DNA from: Candidatus Hydrogenedentota bacterium
GTDB lineage: Bacteria > Hydrogenedentota > Hydrogenedentia > Hydrogenedentales > SLHB01
DNA length: 39,867 bases
NCBI GenBank assembly: GCA_903925285.1
Contig: CAIYET010000136.1
Coordinates: 1-39,867 of the forward strand
Reading direction: 5' to 3'
In this document: positions 37,390-39,867 of the stretch, in pieces
Layout of the letters: the number at the start of each line of letters is the position of its first letter
How positions within the stretch are numbered: position 1 is the stretch's first letter
Translations under genes and position numbers: made by a program
The notes under the pieces: generated by a model
What the model saw: only the letters and a program-made list of their open reading frames with translations
Told to the model about the DNA's origin: nothing
Database searches by the model: none

Positions 37390-39030
37390 CTACCTGTCAG
37401 GCCCCCCCGGTAGCCTTTCTTCTGCCAGGCGTTTCCAGGCATAGCCTGTCGTAAAGCTGCTGTAAACAAGGTCAAGGAGGTACCGTGGTACACTCTTTGC
37501 CTCTGCTGTCCCCAAGAGACCGGCAAATCGGGATTTGAGGGAGCTCTGGGCGCCTGCGTCACGCCAGCGGACAAAATAGAAACAGGACTCGGCCATGTCC
37601 GTGGCGTCGCCAAGAAGCTCAAGGATGGGTTTTGTTTTCCACCGAAATGACGCCCGCCAGATGAATCTCGGATGCTGGTGGGTAAGTATCTCGCGACGGA
37701 CATCTGCCTGCATTTTCGAACCAACTCGAAATTGCTTCTTGTATTCATTCACCAATATCAGGTGTATATCCCAGTAGTAGTCCTTCTGTTCCTTGTCATT
37801 CAGGTTCTCGAAGACAGATCGCAGGATCTGGTCCAAGGGGAAAACACTTCTGATGATGTCCTCGTACTTTACGCGGATCTTTCCGTAGAGAGGAACGACT
37901 ATCGCTTCAAGCTTGAAGGGGGTCGGATCATTCTCGTTCCTCCAATGCCCTCTCGTCACGATTGGGCTGCCGACCTCGCTGGCAACCTCAATCGCAGCAA
38001 ACGGTGCGATTTGATCATCGTGAACGAAGAGCCGACAAATCCGAGAAGCGATGGTTTGGGGTAGATCACTATGGGCGTGGTGAAGAATGTCGCCACTCAT
38101 CTCAAAGCCCACGACCGTAACGGCATGACGACCAAGCCCGTCAATCTTACCACAAAGAATAACTGGAAGACCCATGGCGAGATAGCCGTGGACGTAACCG
38201 AGGGCTATGCCCATATTCCTGAGCTCGTTCGATTTTTTCAGATGTTCGGGCAGTTCCGAATCATCTTTGCGCTTCTCCGCTATGTCAAAAACCTCTGGCT
38301 CCAACCCGGCGCACACAATGGCGGCGCACATCTCTTCCACCGAGAGGCCTGTCGAGGGAAAAGGACGACCGCCGAGAGAACTTGCATGCTGGGTAATTTT
38401 CGCGGGCCTCAGGGGGGAAATCCCAAAAAGGACAGATAGCTTCTGGAAGGCACACCAGAGGGATACCGTGGCGCATGCCGCAACGACGGTATCTTGCTGT
38501 TGAAACGCCAAAGTTCCACGGATTTTCAGAGGAATGCCAAAAAGATTCGCGTCATAGTCACGCGTGGCTCGATACTGGACTCCGTTCGTCGCAGGCGGGT
38601 ACGGAAGGATCACCGTTCGACCAATTATGGCTCTTGGGAGAGGCCGTGTAACGCAGAAACCGCAGTAACAAGCTTGAAGCTGCTCCTCGGCCTCGCGACG
38701 AGCCTTGTCAGTGTCCCCTGCCAACGCCGTGTTCAGGAGGCTTTCAACGTTCTTGTCGTCTCCCCTAAAGAAGTGCAGGCGTCTGCACCGGTTCCTATAC
38801 TGCGCGAAGCAACGTACATGGAAGGAGGCAAAGTCTTCCATGTAATCCCCATCTACATAGTCATCCTCAATGACAATAGTCAGGACGCCGCATTTTCCAA
38901 GATATGCGAACAATTCCTTCGCTTGATGAACAGAGTGAACTGTTTCGGGTGGACAGTGTTCATTGGCAAGAACAGCATAGAATACCTCCTCTGAAAAGAC
39001 AACACACCTCACCGCTGAAGTACTAGGCAT
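37390..39030 (-). CDS. Putative papain-fold/C39-like cysteine peptidase-type protein of unknown function
   Basis: 546-aa ORF; Q/Cys region LAFQQQDTVVAACATVSLWCAFQ, His region GLGRHAVTVVGFEM, Asp region RLFVHDDQIAPFAAI in papain order. Confidence 0.7.
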   Translation of the reverse strand: MPSTSAVRCVVFSEEVFYAVLANEHCPPETVHSVHQAKELFAYLGKCGVLTIVIEDDYVDGDYMEDFASFHVRCFAQYRNRCRRLHFFRGDDKNVESLLNTALAGDTDKARREAEEQLQACYCGFCVTRPLPRAIIGRTVILPYPPATNGVQYRATRDYDANLFGIPLKIRGTLAFQQQDTVVAACATVSLWCAFQKLSVLFGISPLRPAKITQHASSLGGRPFPSTGLSVEEMCAAIVCAGLEPEVFDIAEKRKDDSELPEHLKKSNELRNMGIALGYVHGYLAMGLPVILCGKIDGLGRHAVTVVGFEMSGDILHHAHSDLPQTIASRICRLFVHDDQIAPFAAIEVASEVGSPIVTRGHWRNENDPTPFKLEAIVVPLYGKIRVKYEDIIRSVFPLDQILRSVFENLNDKEQKDYYWDIHLILVNEYKKQFRVGSKMQADVRREILTHQHPRFIWRASFRWKTKPILELLGDATDMAESCFYFVRWRDAGAQSSLKSRFAGLLGTAEAKSVPRYLLDLVYSSFTTGYAWKRLAEERLPGGPDR

Positions 39031-39049
39031 GGGGATTTCTGAAGAGTAG

Positions 39050-39223
39050 TCAGTATGTCACACGCATTCGCAACGTGTCAACGCTCACACATCCTGCCTG
39101 ATCGAGCCAGCGCATTCGCTCCGCGAAGTCCTTAAATGCACCCTGAAGACGTTCCTGCATTTTCTCCTCGGTCGCCGGGACAATCACCAAGCCCGCAACA
39201 CCCTCATCTTCTTCTTCTGGCAT
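39050..39223 (-). CDS. Small acidic protein (57 aa), not in the ORF track
   Basis: MPEEEDEGVAGLVIVPATEEKMQERLQGAFKDFAERMRWLDQAGCVSVDTLRMRVTY; AAGGAGA RBS; stops 19 nt before the 546-aa ORF. Confidence 0.65.
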   Translation of the reverse strand: MPEEEDEGVAGLVIVPATEEKMQERLQGAFKDFAERMRWLDQAGCVSVDTLRMRVTY

Positions 39224-39347
39224 AATAGGTCTCCTTCCACGAATACCCTCTACATCACATATCGAACTTTTACCATATCAACACGCAATTGTCAACAGGA
39301 ATTAGGTCGTTGCAGTATTTTTTCGATATCTGCCGATCACAACCGTA

Positions 39348-39381
39348 AACCCCGCAGTCCACTTTCGTGAACTGCGGGGTT
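39348..39381 (-). terminator. Hairpin downstream of 5S rRNA, probable rRNA operon terminator
   Basis: AACCCCGCAGT-TCACGAAAGTGG-ACTGCGGGGTT; only a short T run follows. Confidence 0.6.
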
Positions 39382-39391
39382 CTCAAAATAA

Positions 39392-39507
39392 GCCGGCGAC
39401 GACCTACTCTCCCACCCAGTTGCCCGGGCAGTACCATGGGCGCTGGTGGGCTTAACTACCGTGTTCGGAATGGGAACGGGTGTGACCCCACCGCTATAGC
39501 CACCGGC
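39392..39507 (-). rRNA. rrf: 5S ribosomal RNA
   Basis: Reverse complement GCCGGTGGCTATAGCGGTGGGGTCACACCCGTTCCCATTCCGAACACGGTAGTTAAGCCCACCAGCGCCC...GGGTGGGAGAGTAGGTCGTCGCCGGC. Confidence 0.97.
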
Positions 39508-39604
39508 AAAAACCTGTGACAGCGAACGCAAGGATAACGCAAACAACCGCATTTCAAGCGCGTGATGATGGCGCGGCACGCCTATTGCATACGTGCCGCA
39601 ATGT

Positions 39605-39867
39605 TAGGCCAAGCCTCACGAGCGATTAGTACTGGTAAGCTGAACGCCTCGCGGCGCTTACACCTCCAGCCTATCAACCAGGTAGTCTTCCTGGGCTCTT
39701 TAGGGGTCTTACGACCCTGGGAGATCTTATCTTTGGATGGGTTTCGTGCTTAGATGCTTTCAGCGCTTATCCCTTCCGGACATAGCTACCCGGCGCTGCC
39801 ACTGGCGTGACAACCGGAACACCATAGGTCCGTCCACCCCGGTCCTCTCGTACTAAGGGCAGATTCC
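39605..39867 (-). rRNA. rrl: 23S ribosomal RNA, 3' end, cut by the right window edge
   Basis: Conserved 23S 3' segments in reverse complement: GGAATCTGCCCTTAGTACGAGAGGACC...CTGAAAGCATCTAAGCACGAAACCC...CAGTACTAATCGCTCGTGAGGCTT. Confidence 0.97.

Noticed and set aside
39392-39867. ORFs overlapping the rRNA (39337-39579, 39562-39753)
   Set aside because: Clear 5S and 23S rRNA sequence; frames are spurious

Overview
A bacterial chromosomal window of about 39.9 kb, GC-rich, with the style of a PVC/Hydrogenedentota-type environmental genome (taxonomy is inference only). Most of it is ordinary coding sequence: a GT-C glycosyltransferase, a DegT-family aminotransferase, a ResB/CcsA cytochrome c maturation pair, a GH172-like (DUF2961) protein, an FGE/SUMF1-like protein, a GH29 alpha-L-fucosidase, an RlpA-like protein, tRNA-Ser(CGA), an MsbA-like ABC exporter, an HD-GYP protein, a prepilin-like protein, a double-rubredoxin/NADH oxidoreductase fusion next to rubrerythrin, a Gfo/Idh/MocA oxidoreductase, a SNF2/SWIM helicase, L-rhamnose isomerase and two paralogous TMTC-like TPR membrane proteins. 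A minus-strand rRNA operon tail (23S 3' end and 5S) closes the right edge. The points most worth a second look are: (1) a DUF2188-like + TIR-like two-gene cassette behind the SNF2 gene; (2) a 57-aa ORF (missing from the ORF track) + 546-aa papain/C39-like protein cassette beside a decayed hybrid histidine kinase; (3) dispersed elements with a shared GC-rich core and inverted arms built from 7-bp or 9-bp tandem units, plus a 33-bp repeat that also occurs as two separate halves; (4) heptanucleotide-repeat hairpins on both sides of the fucosidase gene; (5) a 214-bp nested palindrome between the two TPR paralogs.
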